A stretch of 64,000 bases of DNA from Thiogranum sp. (GTDB taxonomy: Bacteria; Pseudomonadota; Gammaproteobacteria; DSM-19610): assembly GCA_030148775.1 (NCBI GenBank), contig JASBST010000020.1:38674-102673 (forward strand), read 5' to 3'. The notes beneath the pieces were generated by a model, which was not told the DNA's origin, searched no databases, and saw nothing but the letters and a program-made list of their open reading frames with translations. Shown piece by piece: positions 32,491 to 41,718 of this stretch. Within the stretch, counting starts at the first letter, position 1. Every line of letters begins with the position of its first letter. The position numbers and the translations under genes were made by a program.

Positions 32491-32764
32491 TCCCATTCCA
32501 GGCGTGGCCACTGTAAGACAGATAACAAGAATTATGGCGATCGCCGATGAATTTTTTATGACGGCCCCCGCCCGCCGTGCCATAGACCCGCGCGGACAGC
32601 GGCGGGTGCATACGATTTTTTATCAAATCGCAACGCGATGGTAAGCATCCGTTAACATTTCATGCAGATACTGGGGCGCACCTGGTCACGTGCCAAGCCG
32701 CGAAATTCCTTTGCGGTGACGTGATAGTGCAGGCCGAATTCAACAAATATTCTGAGGATATGAA

Positions 32765-34312
32765 ATGACTATCAAGCGCAGTGCAGTCAGTGTGGCGATC
32801 GTCTGTGCGATCTCTGCATCCGCCAACGCGGGTACCGACATCTTCTTCAATCCGCTGACACAGTCTTCTGCTGTCGCCACCCCGAATCATCCCAATGAAC
32901 AGAACAACCCCTGGCAGGTGCCGGCCGGTCTGACTCAGGAAAACCTGACCATTCTGCTGGAAATTCAGAATGACGTTTACCAGTCGGTGGTCCGCTGGGA
33001 CGGTAGCAACAACGCCGCCATGTTCGACATGATCGCCTATGATCCGACCGGGAAGTATCTGTTTATCCCCCATGAAACCTTCGTCAACGCCGGTGTTTCC
33101 CGGTACGACATCGCCAATGACTTCAACCAGGTATTGTTCGCCGGTGATCAGGGTGGCCTGAACGGTGACTGGAGCAAGGACTGGGGCGCGTTAGACCCGG
33201 CACGTTTCACCCCCAACGGCACGGTCTGGGCCGGCGAGGAATGGTCCGGTGAAGGCCGCGTCATGGAGATCATGAATCCCTACGCCGACCCTGCCGACAT
33301 TCAGATCCGGGAGATGCACAGCATCGCCAATGTTTCCCACGAAGGCATCGGTTTCAGTAAACAGAAAGGCAACGTCGTCTACTACGTCGACGAGAACAAT
33401 TCCGGTTCACTGTATAAGTTCGTTGGCGCCGCGGACGGCGATTTTGATAACGGCCAGACTTTCGTGCTGGCCGTCGATGCGTTCGCTGGCGACGCGGCGG
33501 GCAACTGGAATCAGAACGCCAACGGTGAGGTGCGCACCGGCGCCGCCACCTGGGTAGCCATCACGGACGCGCAGGGCAAGCCCACCACGACGACCGATCC
33601 TTTCGCCGCCGGCCAGTCCCACGGTCGTGCCGCGGCCGACGAGGTCAACGCCACACCCTTCGGTCGTCCGGAAGACGTCGAGATCGGCACCCTGGCCAAC
33701 GGCAACGAAGTCCTGTTCGTGGCGGCGACTTCGGAGCAGACGGTCTACTCCATCGAGATGACCGGAGCCAACACCGCCTTCGTACGTGTGTTCGCCGACG
33801 AGTTCAACACGCCGAAGAACCTCGGTTTTCCCGCCACCACGGGCCACCTGAGTTCGCCGGACAATCTGGCCCAGGATGCGCTCGGCAACATCTTCATTGT
33901 CGAAGACAAGCCTAACGGCGATGACATCGGCGGCGATATCTGGTTTGCCCGCGATACCGATAACGACGGCGTTGCCGAGTCCATCGACCACTTCATGAGC
34001 ATCCAGGCCGACGGCGCCGAGGCCACCGGTATGGTCTTCAACCCCGCCAAGCCGACCGAGTTCGTGATTGCCGTCCAGCATCCGGATTCAACCAATATCA
34101 CCAAGGTCGATCCCGCCCTGGGTTTCGGCGACGCGGTATGGCGTTTTGACCTCAGCAACATCGTTCCGCCGATCTGCAACGACAAGGTCGACGAGCACAG
34201 GAAGACCAAGACCTGTACCGACAATGAGTCGACTTATGTCGAACGTCTGACCGAAGCGCCCAAGGAGACGGGTAAGGGCAGAGCCAAACGCAGAGAAAAA
34301 GACGACGACTAA
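32765..34312 (+). CDS. PhoX-like (DUF839) secreted protein
   Basis: This 515-aa exported protein has the signal peptide AVSVAIVCAISASANA and a body with beta-propeller-like repeats: FDMIAYDPTGKYLFIPHETFVN, NVSHEGIGFSKQKGNVVYYVDENNSGSLYKFV, FGRPEDVEIG and LSSPDNLAQDALGNIFIVEDK. These are the landmarks of the PhoX/DUF839 family, calcium-dependent alkaline phosphatases. It is shorter than typical PhoX and starts with a Sec rather than a Tat signal, so phosphatase activity is likely but not proved. The C-terminus ends with a two-Cys loop and a basic-acidic tail. No convincing Pho box was found upstream. A strong terminator follows. Confidence 0.85.
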   Translation: MTIKRSAVSVAIVCAISASANAGTDIFFNPLTQSSAVATPNHPNEQNNPWQVPAGLTQENLTILLEIQNDVYQSVVRWDGSNNAAMFDMIAYDPTGKYLFIPHETFVNAGVSRYDIANDFNQVLFAGDQGGLNGDWSKDWGALDPARFTPNGTVWAGEEWSGEGRVMEIMNPYADPADIQIREMHSIANVSHEGIGFSKQKGNVVYYVDENNSGSLYKFVGAADGDFDNGQTFVLAVDAFAGDAAGNWNQNANGEVRTGAATWVAITDAQGKPTTTTDPFAAGQSHGRAAADEVNATPFGRPEDVEIGTLANGNEVLFVAATSEQTVYSIEMTGANTAFVRVFADEFNTPKNLGFPATTGHLSSPDNLAQDALGNIFIVEDKPNGDDIGGDIWFARDTDNDGVAESIDHFMSIQADGAEATGMVFNPAKPTEFVIAVQHPDSTNITKVDPALGFGDAVWRFDLSNIVPPICNDKVDEHRKTKTCTDNESTYVERLTEAPKETGKGRAKRREKDDD

Positions 34313-34349
34313 GTATCGGTTCGGATCTCACGTTTAGTGGTCCATGAGA

Positions 34350-34381
34350 CCCCCGCGCGATTTATCGCGCGGGGGTTTTTT
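34350..34381 (+). terminator. Rho-independent terminator after the PhoX-like gene
   Basis: CCCCCGCGCGA / TCGCGCGGGGG around TTTA, followed by six T. It is one of the strongest hairpins in the window. Confidence 0.93.
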
Positions 34382-34602
34382 ATCTGCCGCGAGGTGGGCT
34401 GCGCCAGCCTGCATGATCCGGCGGGCACCGGACCACTGCAGCGGACTTCGGAGATCCCTCAATCTGCCGGCGGCCACGGCCCCGCCGTGACGGCAAGACC
34501 GTTCCACGGTCGGTGTCGGCCTACTTGAAAAAATCATCGATTCCTGCAAGTCATGGTGCCATCCCCGATGGTACGCTGTGCCGGAAAATATGCGGGTGAG
34601 GT

Positions 34603-34941
34603 ATGCGCGTTCTGGTACTGGCAACCGATTACGATGGAACGCTTGCCCAGGGCGAACTCGGCGAGGACTTGAGCTTTTACTTCCAGGGGCCGGACGGGCG
34701 TCTGAACCTGCGCGCCAACAATCTCTCGTTGTTCCTCCAGCTCGCCGAGGGTGTCGACGACGCCACCTGGGAGCATCATCTGCGCCGGGGGGACTATTCC
34801 CGCTGGATCCGCCGCAGCATCAAGGACTCGACGCTGGCGCATGCAATCGAGCGTGTCGAACGCGACCACGAACTGTCGTCCCGCGACAGCCGCGCGCGAA
34901 TCCGCGCCGAGGTGGAGCAGTGTTACACTGGCGCCGCCTGA
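34603..34941 (+). pseudogene. HAD-family hydrolase with large internal deletion
   Basis: This 112-aa ORF starts with VLATDYDGTLA, the motif I of HAD phosphatases (nucleophilic Asp), and then jumps to FYFQGPDGRLNLRANNLSLFLQLAEGVDDATWEHHLRRGDYSRWIRRSIKD, which I know as the far C-terminal part of a longer HAD-IIB-type protein. Motifs II-IV and several hundred residues between are missing, while the frame is kept. It is probably a remnant of an in-frame deletion; a short stand-alone protein cannot be ruled out. GAGG precedes ATG 34603. The flanking gene at 34997 is on the other strand. Confidence 0.65.
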
Positions 34942-34996
34942 GGTCGGGCGCGGGCGCGAAAGAGGTAAACTACAATCCTGGTGTACGCTGCATCCG

Positions 34997-35281
34997 CTAA
35001 TGGCCACCGCCCTGCTTGGTCGGCGCGTCGCGGTGTTTGGCGTCGTCGGCCGTGAGTTTCTCGATGGCCAGGAGGACATCGGAGAGCCTGTCCGGCTCAC
35101 CGTTCATCATGCCCTCTTCCTCGGCGACTTCGAGTTCGCGCGCGTCCGCTTCCCAGTGGCGCAGCAGTTGCAGTTTCTGCGCCGAACTCAGGGTGGCGTC
35201 GTCGAGAATCGAGGCCGGCGACGCGTAGACGGCGCCCGGGTCGATCAGGGCTCTATCGTAATCGGTGGATTGGTCGGCCAT
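34997..35281 (-). CDS. Conserved small acidic protein of unknown function
   Basis: This 94-aa protein contains PASILDDATLSSAQKLQLLRHWEADARELEVAEEEGMMNGEPDRLSDVLLAIEKL, a helical pattern seen in many proteobacterial hypothetical proteins as I recall (Leu-Ser-x-x-x-Lys, Trp-Glu-x-Asp-Ala, Glu-Glu-Gly-Met). No enzyme motif. It is likely cytoplasmic. The start at 35281 follows about 100 bases without a gene. Confidence 0.75.
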   Translation of the reverse strand: MADQSTDYDRALIDPGAVYASPASILDDATLSSAQKLQLLRHWEADARELEVAEEEGMMNGEPDRLSDVLLAIEKLTADDAKHRDAPTKQGGGH

Positions 35282-35390
35282 TTCAGCTGATTACTCAAGT
35301 GGCGGAGAAAAACATACTGCGCGGGCACACTTGCGCCCGCATTGAGAATTTTCAATGCATTTTTACGGGTGTGCGTCAGAGGTTTTCCGG

Positions 35391-35624
35391 TTACATTCCG
35401 ACCAACTCGGCCTGATGACCTTCTGTCCTGATTTTGTCGACAATCTTCTTCGAGTCCGTGGTTTCGGAATCATAAACCACGGTTAATAGATGGGGCTTGT
35501 CATCCCGTTCGCAGGCGCTGACCACGCCGTCCATCGACTGCAGTCTGCCGGCGAGCGCTTTGCGTTCATCAGGTGGCAGAGCCTCGTCGATATGGACCAT
35601 CACGTCCGCGATATAATTACTCAT
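35391..35624 (-). CDS. HMA-like small protein lacking the metal CxxC
   Basis: This 77-aa protein with the ferredoxin-like fold pattern of heavy-metal-associated domains, NYIADVMVHIDEALPPDERKALAGRLQSMDGVVSACERDDKPHLLTVVYDSETTDSKKIVDKIRTEGHQAELVGM, but no Cys-x-x-Cys; only one Cys is left, in the middle. Metal transfer as in CopZ is therefore unlikely; it may be a structural or regulatory relative. Start at 35624 is fixed by GGGAGG nine bases upstream (an ORF continues to 35645). Confidence 0.75.
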   Translation of the reverse strand: MSNYIADVMVHIDEALPPDERKALAGRLQSMDGVVSACERDDKPHLLTVVYDSETTDSKKIVDKIRTEGHQAELVGM

Positions 35625-35718
35625 GATAGCCAGCCTCCCGGTCAATCAGCACGCTTGGCTGAGTGGCCCTATGCTCGCAGTTTGAGCACAGCACGCATTG
35701 AATAATCGCAATCGCTGG

Positions 35719-36492
35719 TCACTTAATATCCACCGTCTCACTCCAATTGCTCTCCGGCAGAAACTCCGCCTCTTCGCGTACCGCGGCCGCTTCGTCCGGT
35801 CGTCCCAGGGCTTCGAGAATATGCCCTTTGAGCAGCATGGCTTCCTTGTGTCGCGGATTGAGTGACAGCGCCTGATTGACGCGCTGGAGGGCTTGTTCGT
35901 CCTGTTCCAATAAATAGAGTGTCAGGGCCAGGTTGTGATAGCCCTTTTCATAGCTGGGGTCGATCTGTACTGTGGCGGTGAAATGTTCCAGGGCGCGGCC
36001 GTAGTCCTGACGTTTGGCGTAGACCACGCCGAGGTCGTCGTGCGCCTCGGCGTTCTCCGGGTCCAGCTCGATGGCACGCGTCAGGTCTTTTTCGGCCTGG
36101 TCGAAATCGCCTTTCCACATGTAGCGCACGCCGCGCTTGGTGTGTGCCAGCGAGCTGTCCGGGTGACGCTTGATGTACAGCGACAGGTCTTCGATGCCTT
36201 CGCTGATGAATCCCTGCCGTGCCTTGGCCATGCCGCGGCCGAGGTAGGCTTCGTCGGCATTGGGGTCGAGTTCGATGGCGGTGTTGTAGTCCTCGACGGC
36301 GTCGAACAGCTCGTTGATATCGAAATAGGCATCGCCGCGCTCGATATAGAGCTGGGCATTGTCCTTGTCCTTGGCGATGCGCGCGTTCAGCGCCTCGATC
36401 GCCGGCGTGGCGGCGCCGGCCTGCGCAAACCATGCCAGCAGCGGGATGAATAACAGCCCGCAACGCAGTTGGCGAAAATCCCTATTCATCAT
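35719..36492 (-). CDS. Exported tetratricopeptide-repeat protein
   Basis: This 257-aa protein has a signal-like start (MMNRDFRQLRCGLLFIPLLAWFAQAGAA) and about five TPR units: AQLYIERGDAYFDINELFDAVEDYNTAIELDP, AYLGRGMAKARQGF, AHTKRGVRYMWKGDFDQAEKDLTRAIELDP, AHDDLGVVYAKRQDYGRALEHFTATVQIDP and YHNLALTLYLLEQDEQALQRVNQALSLNP. TPRs bind partner proteins. Two tandem ATG codons at 36492/36489 follow AGGACAGGA; the open frame extends upstream to 36810 without support. Divergent from the TusA-like gene. Confidence 0.88.
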   Translation of the reverse strand: MMNRDFRQLRCGLLFIPLLAWFAQAGAATPAIEALNARIAKDKDNAQLYIERGDAYFDINELFDAVEDYNTAIELDPNADEAYLGRGMAKARQGFISEGIEDLSLYIKRHPDSSLAHTKRGVRYMWKGDFDQAEKDLTRAIELDPENAEAHDDLGVVYAKRQDYGRALEHFTATVQIDPSYEKGYHNLALTLYLLEQDEQALQRVNQALSLNPRHKEAMLLKGHILEALGRPDEAAAVREEAEFLPESNWSETVDIK

Positions 36493-36834
36493 TATTCCTG
36501 TCCTTTTCATCATAGAATCAAATCCCTGGCGTCGCTGTTGACTGTATTGGTAAAGAATACGTGAAGATGGGGCAAACCTCAGTATGGGTGCCAGGCGGCG
36601 AATTAGCTCTGTAGAGAGCCCGATCTCAAGCGTTAATGAAGGTTTAGATGAATCACGGGCACTAAAAATTCCCTGGAAATGGTGTGGCTGTGTTGGCGTG
36701 GGCGGCCAAATCCGCTGCCGCCCGCAGGTACCGGATCTAAAGAAGCCAGGATAAAAGGCGATATGGGACCTGGGGTAAGAAGTACACCAAATTGAACGCC
36801 CCACCACCATCCGAACATACAGGGGGTATTGTTT
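36493..36834. other. 342-base divergent intergenic region
   Basis: It separates the TPR gene from the TusA-like gene. GC-rich and AT-rich blocks alternate; no promoter pair, repeat or hairpin stands out. Only the GGGGG ribosome site before 36835 is clear. Confidence 0.4.
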
Positions 36835-37077
36835 ATGTCACAAGTCTTGATCAAGGCCGATGTCGAGCTCGACGCGCGCGGCCTGAATTGTCCCATGCCG
36901 ATTCTCAAAGCGAAGAAAGCCATTCGTGACCTCCAGCCCGGTCAGGTCATGCACGTGGTCGCGACGGATTCGGGCTCGGCCAACGATTTTCCGCTGTTTT
37001 GCAAGCAATCCGGAAATGAGTTGATGGAGTCCAGTCACGAAGATGGCGAGTTTCATTTTTATATCCGCAAGAACTGA
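36835..37077 (+). CDS. TusA-family sulfur-carrier protein
   Basis: This 80-aa protein has the active-site CPxP motif in LDARGLNCPMPILKAKKAI and the fold of TusA/YedF/SirA: beta-alpha-beta with VMHVVATDSGSANDFPLFCKQSGNELMES. It should carry a persulfide on the Cys to tRNA thiolation, molybdenum-cofactor or sulfur-oxidation partners. It is not in a dsr or rdh-type cluster here, so its role is open. ATG 36835 lies about nine bases after GGGGG. A GC-rich hairpin follows. Confidence 0.93.
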   Translation: MSQVLIKADVELDARGLNCPMPILKAKKAIRDLQPGQVMHVVATDSGSANDFPLFCKQSGNELMESSHEDGEFHFYIRKN

Positions 37078-37083
37078 AGTGAC

Positions 37084-37116
37084 CGCGCTGCCGTCCGGTG
37101 TGTGGACGGCAGCGCG
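37084..37116 (+). terminator. Strong hairpin after the TusA-like gene
   Basis: A 13-base perfect stem (CGCGCTGCCGTCC / GGACGGCAGCGCG) with a 7-base loop. There is no T-run, so it may stop transcription only with help or serve as mRNA end protection. Confidence 0.6.
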
Positions 37117-37352
37117 GGTCTGAAACCGCCCGTCGACGTTCCCGCTCATCCCCGCCGATCCGAATAGCCGTTGCGGCTTCATCGGCGTGAGTCAGGCGCT
37201 CGAACCGAAAGATCGGCTCACAGCCACGCCGTGGTTCGCCATCTTGTTCCGCCAAGACGTGTTTTTTGCCGTATCGGGAGACGATGATTCTTCTCCCTGT
37301 TACTGAACCGCCGTGGCTGTTTGCAATCAAAGCACCCAGGGGCTTTGGCCGC

Positions 37353-37381
37353 CTGACAGTTCGCGCGAGCAGGTTTAGAAT
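37353..37381 (+). promoter_or_regulatory. Sigma-70 promoter of the first RND operon
   Basis: CTGACA (37353-37358), 17 bases, TAGAAT (37376-37381), each one mismatch from consensus, 81 bases upstream of the adaptor gene. The stretch 37117-37352 before it holds no gene. Confidence 0.6.
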
Positions 37382-37462
37382 CACCCACTTGCGATGATCC
37401 CGGCGCTTAGTTGCAGGGCCGAGGGGCGCGGCGCTGATCGAGACTCAAATTAAGGAGGGGCT

Positions 37463-38551
37463 GTGAAACGCTTTGCGCTGCTGCTGTCCTTGTGGCTGGG
37501 CTTCGCTCTGCCCTTGCTGGCGGGGTCTGCGCCACCCACCGCCAGCGCTACTTCCGGAAGCTGGCGTCCGCAGATGCAGGCTTTCGCCCGGGTCAGCGCC
37601 GGCCAGGAGACCGTCATGAGTCTGCCGTTTGCCGTCCGGGTGCTGGCCGTGAATGTACAGCCGGGTGCCGGAGTCGCGACCGATGACGAGTTGCTGCGCA
37701 TCGACGCCCCCGAATTACGCCAACGCCTGGCCGACTGGCAGCAACAGCGCCAACAGCTCAAGCTGGCGCGCTAGCGTCTCCAGGCGCTGACTCAGGCCGA
37801 GCGCGAGCAGGCGGTTACCCGCCATGAACGGCTGCTCGGCCTCCAGGGTGTTGCCCAGGCGCGTGCCGAGGCGCGCCGCGCCTGGGAGTCGCTGGCGGCG
37901 GATCTGGACTATCTGCACGCCGACGCCGAGCCGGAGGCCTTGGCGGCGCGTCTGGACAAGCAGGGAGTCCACGCGGTGGCGCATAGCCTGGGCGTCTTGC
38001 GCGCGCCTTTCAAGGGTGTAATCGCCCGCCGGCCGGTGGTGACCGGGCAGCAGGTGGCCGCGGGTCGGCCCCTGGTGGAATTGGAAAGCCTGGATCAGGC
38101 CTACCTCGATGTCGGCGTCGCGGCCGATCGTCTGCGAGATTGGCAGGCTGGTGAAACCGTATGGTCTTCGCCCGGCGGGTGGGTGGCGCTGGCGCCGGTG
38201 GGCGCCGCACCGCGTTATGATAGCGGGACCGGCCTGTGGTTGTTGCGCTATGGCGTGACCAGCGAGGCCCTGGCGCGACGCGACGGCGACTGGGTGCGGG
38301 TGCGGCACGCGGGGGCGCCCCGCCCGGTGGTCTGGGTGCCGGCGGCCGCGGTGGTCGCGCGGGGCGACAAGAGCTGGTGTCTGGTCAAGCACGGCGACGA
38401 CTTCCGGCCGGTGGTCGTGCGCGTGGGCGACGCTCGTGACGGCCGCGTGCCGGTGCTCAGCGGTCTGGCGGCGGGGGCGCAAGTGGTCACCGAAGGCGCC
38501 TATGAGTTGCTCTATGGCGATATCAAATCCCTGATCCGGTTCGAGGACTGA
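37463..38551 (+). pseudogene. RND periplasmic adaptor (MFP) split by an in-frame amber codon
   Basis: The reading frame runs from ATG 37463 to TGA at 38549-38551 and codes for one adaptor of about 361 residues, except for TAG at 37772-37774. The first 103 residues hold the signal peptide and the biotinyl-lipoyl-like start (FAVRVLAVNVQPGAGVATDDELLRIDAPELRQRL). The rest continues in the same frame with the coiled-coil (ERLLGLQGVAQARAEARRAWESL), the second lipoyl half (RAPFKGVIARRPVVTGQQVAAGRPL) and the beta-barrel domains. A CAG or similar codon changed to TAG explains it. The ribosome site AAGGAGGGG is strong. Amber readthrough or a sequencing error are alternatives. Confidence 0.85.
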
Positions 38552-38557
38552 GCGCGG

Positions 38558-41500
38558 ATGCTGGAGCGTCTGCTGCGCAATCCAATGGCGGTCGTTGTCG
38601 GCCTGGTGCTGCTGGCGCTGGGCGGTGTCGCCAGTCTGGCGGACCTGCCGGTCGATCTGTTTCCGGCACTCGATTATCCGTTAGTCAATGTGATCACCCA
38701 CTACCCGGCCGGTACCGCCGAGGACATCGAGCAACTGGTGACCCGGCCGATTGAAAACGCCATGCTCGGGTTGACTCATCTGCGGCGGGTGCGCTCGACG
38801 TCCGCGCCGGGGTTCTCCCAGGTGACGGTGGAGTTCACTGAAAATGTCGACGCGCTGCAGGCCCGCCAGCTGGTCGCCAGTGCGCTGGCCGCGGTGAGCT
38901 TGCCGGCCGGGGTGCGGCCGCAGATGGAAAATATCGGTACCTCGCTGGCGCTGCTGTCGACCTATACCCTCAGCGGCGGTGACCCGCTGGCACTGCGGGC
39001 CTGGGTCGAGTACCAGCTGGCGCCGCAGCTGGCGGCGTTGCCGGGCGTGGCGCGGGTGCCTGTGATGGGCGGGGCTGTCGCCGCCTGGCGTATCGATGTC
39101 GATCCGCTCAGCCTGAAGCGCCACCGGCTGTCCATGCCGGCGATCGCTGCCGCGGTGCGCGCGGCGAACGTCCTGGACACGGGGGGCACGCTGCAACGCC
39201 AGGGCCGCGATTTGTTGGTGCGCACCGACGGTCGGCTACTGACGCTGGACGCGTTGCGGCAGGTAACCGTCGGGCACGGCGGCGATGGGCGCCCGGTGCG
39301 TCTGGCGGACGTGGCGAAGGTATATGCCGGCGCCGTACCGCAGCGCTATGTTATTACGCGTAACCGTCTGCCCGCGGTGGCGTTCAGCATCGAGAAACAA
39401 CCGGGCGCCAGCACGCTGCGCGTTTCCCGCGCGGTCGACGCGGTGTTGGCCGCCACACCCCTGCCGACCGGGGCAACGCTGAGCAAGTTCTACGATCAGG
39501 CGGAGATTATCGGTCTGGCGTATCGCAACATGCGCAACAACCTGCTGTTCGGCGCGGCCCTGGCACTGCTGGCGGTGTTTGCGATTCTCGGGCGCAACCG
39601 CGCCAGTCTGGTCATCGCCCTCAGTCTGCCGCTGACGCTGTTGGCGACCTTCTGGGTGATGGGGCGTGTGCACCTCGGCCTGAATCTGATGACGCTGGGC
39701 GCGCTGACGGTGGCGATCGGCATGCTGGCCGACGACGCCATTGTGGTGTTGGAGAATATCGACCGTCATCGCACCCAGGGAAAAACGGCCTGGCGGGCCG
39801 CGCTCGAGGGCACGCGCGAAATTCTTTCCGCCGATGTGGCGGGAAGTCTGACGGTGTTGGCGGCGTTTGCGCCGCTGGTGCTGGTCGGTGGTCTCGGCGG
39901 CCGGCTGAGCCATGCCTTCGGTATCACCTTCAGCGTCCTGCTGCTGTTTTCACTGCTGGTCTCGGTGACGCTGATCCCGCTGGCGGCGGCGCACTGGTCC
40001 GGTCGCGGCGCTGGCGCCAGGGGCCGCAGCGGCGACCGACTGGTGCGGGCGTTCGAACGACTCAATCTGCGGTTGTTGGACCTGTTTCTGCGGCATAAAA
40101 GGAAGTCGCTGCTGCTGGTGCTGTTGTCGTTGCTGGGCAGCCTGGCCCTGCTCGCGTTCAATCCCGCCCGCCTGTTGCCACTCCTGGACGAAGACAGTCT
40201 GCTGTTGAGTTATCAGCTGGCGCCGGGTACGTCGCTGGCGGAGAGCGACCGTGTCGGCAGCGACCTCGAGCGACGCCTGCTGGCGCTGCCGGCCATCGCC
40301 GCGGTCTATCGACGCACCGGCTCGCCACAGTCATCCTACTATATTGAGCGTCCCGACGAGGGCGAACTGGTGTTGCGGCTGGATCGCTCCCAGGTGAGCG
40401 ATGTGCTCGCCACGCGCAGTCGTGTACAATGGCTGCTGGATGACACGCCCGGCGTAGTCGGGCGGGTCAACGAGCCGACCACGGAGAAGCTTGACGAGTC
40501 GTTCTCCGGCCTGCCGGCGCTGTTCGGCATCACGCTTTACGGCAACAGTCTGTCGGCGTTGTACAAGGCCGCGGATCAGGTGGCAACAGCGGCGCAACGG
40601 GTGGCGGGTGTCGGGGAGGTGGTGAACAATACGCGGATACCCGTGGATCAGTTACGGATACAGCCCGATTACGCCGCGCTGGCGCGGTTTGACGTCAGCG
40701 TCGCACAGGTGGCCGAAGCGGTGCGGTTGGCGCTGCAGGGCGAGACGCTGACGCAGACATTCATCGATCAGCGGCCGGTGGCGGTGTTTCTGCGCTATGG
40801 CGCGGCCGCCCGGAGCCGACTGGAAGATCTGCCTCAGGTGCAGGTCGGCAACGGTCGCGGCGCATTGGTGCCGCTCGGTCAGTTGGCGCGGATAGAGTCG
40901 TCGTCGAGTTATCCGATTATCGAACATCAGCGTGGTCTGAGGTCGCTGACCCTGACGGTGGCCATCGATGGCAATCCGCTGGCGGTCATCCGCCGCCTGG
41001 ACCGGGCGCTGGGCGCGCTCGCTCTGCCCGCCGATATCCAGTGGCGCTACAGCGGCCAGTACGGCGAGCTGCTGCACACCGGCACGCAACTGCTGTGGGC
41101 GTTGCTCGCCGCGGCGTTTCTGGTCTACGGCATCATCGCCATTCAGTTGGGTAATTTACTGGATCCCCTGGTCGTGCTGGTGAAGCTGCCGCTGGATTTC
41201 AGCGGCGCGGCGCTGGCGCTGTTTATCACCCGGCAGCATCTGGATCTCACCGTGGCGCTGGGTTTTCTTACACTGATAGGTGTGGCAACCAATAACGGCG
41301 TCATGCTCATGACCTTTATCCGTCGTTTTCGTCAACAGGGGATGGATGCGCTGGCCGCGGTTCACGCCGCCGTGCGGATGCGTTCGCGGCCCATGCTGCT
41401 GACCCAGCTCAGCACGCTGTTGGCGCTGATACCCGCCGCCCTCGGAATCGGCGCTGGGCCGCAGCTGTTGCAACCGCTGGGTATCATGCTGTTCGGCGGG

Positions 41501-41596
41501 TTGACCGTGGGCACGCTGTTGACGCTGAATCTGCTTCCGGTGATCTACCTGTTGACCGAATCGCGCCGCAAAAACCCCTTATCAGGTTCGGATTGA
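38558..41596 (+). CDS. RND efflux transporter permease, HAE-like, atypical
   Basis: This 1012-aa pump has the full RND layout: TM1, a large periplasmic loop, TM2-6, second loop and TM8-12. TM4 keeps the proton-relay pair in GMLADDAIVVLENI. In TM10 the aligned segment is GVATNNGVMLMTFIRR, where AcrB has Ala-Lys-Asn, so the relay Lys is replaced by Asn. The gene is 6 bases after the interrupted adaptor and shares its operon. No outer-membrane channel gene is near. Substrate unknown. Confidence 0.9.
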   Translation: MLERLLRNPMAVVVGLVLLALGGVASLADLPVDLFPALDYPLVNVITHYPAGTAEDIEQLVTRPIENAMLGLTHLRRVRSTSAPGFSQVTVEFTENVDALQARQLVASALAAVSLPAGVRPQMENIGTSLALLSTYTLSGGDPLALRAWVEYQLAPQLAALPGVARVPVMGGAVAAWRIDVDPLSLKRHRLSMPAIAAAVRAANVLDTGGTLQRQGRDLLVRTDGRLLTLDALRQVTVGHGGDGRPVRLADVAKVYAGAVPQRYVITRNRLPAVAFSIEKQPGASTLRVSRAVDAVLAATPLPTGATLSKFYDQAEIIGLAYRNMRNNLLFGAALALLAVFAILGRNRASLVIALSLPLTLLATFWVMGRVHLGLNLMTLGALTVAIGMLADDAIVVLENIDRHRTQGKTAWRAALEGTREILSADVAGSLTVLAAFAPLVLVGGLGGRLSHAFGITFSVLLLFSLLVSVTLIPLAAAHWSGRGAGARGRSGDRLVRAFERLNLRLLDLFLRHKRKSLLLVLLSLLGSLALLAFNPARLLPLLDEDSLLLSYQLAPGTSLAESDRVGSDLERRLLALPAIAAVYRRTGSPQSSYYIERPDEGELVLRLDRSQVSDVLATRSRVQWLLDDTPGVVGRVNEPTTEKLDESFSGLPALFGITLYGNSLSALYKAADQVATAAQRVAGVGEVVNNTRIPVDQLRIQPDYAALARFDVSVAQVAEAVRLALQGETLTQTFIDQRPVAVFLRYGAAARSRLEDLPQVQVGNGRGALVPLGQLARIESSSSYPIIEHQRGLRSLTLTVAIDGNPLAVIRRLDRALGALALPADIQWRYSGQYGELLHTGTQLLWALLAAAFLVYGIIAIQLGNLLDPLVVLVKLPLDFSGAALALFITRQHLDLTVALGFLTLIGVATNNGVMLMTFIRRFRQQGMDALAAVHAAVRMRSRPMLLTQLSTLLALIPAALGIGAGPQLLQPLGIMLFGGLTVGTLLTLNLLPVIYLLTESRRKNPLSGSD

Positions 41597-41718
41597 CGTC
41601 CGGGTCGGGTTGTTAACGGTCCCGTAATACTCGTCTTCGATAATAAGCTTCCGGTGACATGCGCGGATGGACGAATCCGGGAGCCCGGCTTGCCTAGAGC
41701 CCACGCTGAAAACAATCA

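Noticed and set aside
32640..32764. Pho box upstream of the PhoX-like gene
   Set aside because: CTGTCAT-type repeats with the 4-base AT spacer are not visible here or upstream of 46812, 45719 or 61612; TGTTAAC-like fragments do not fit.
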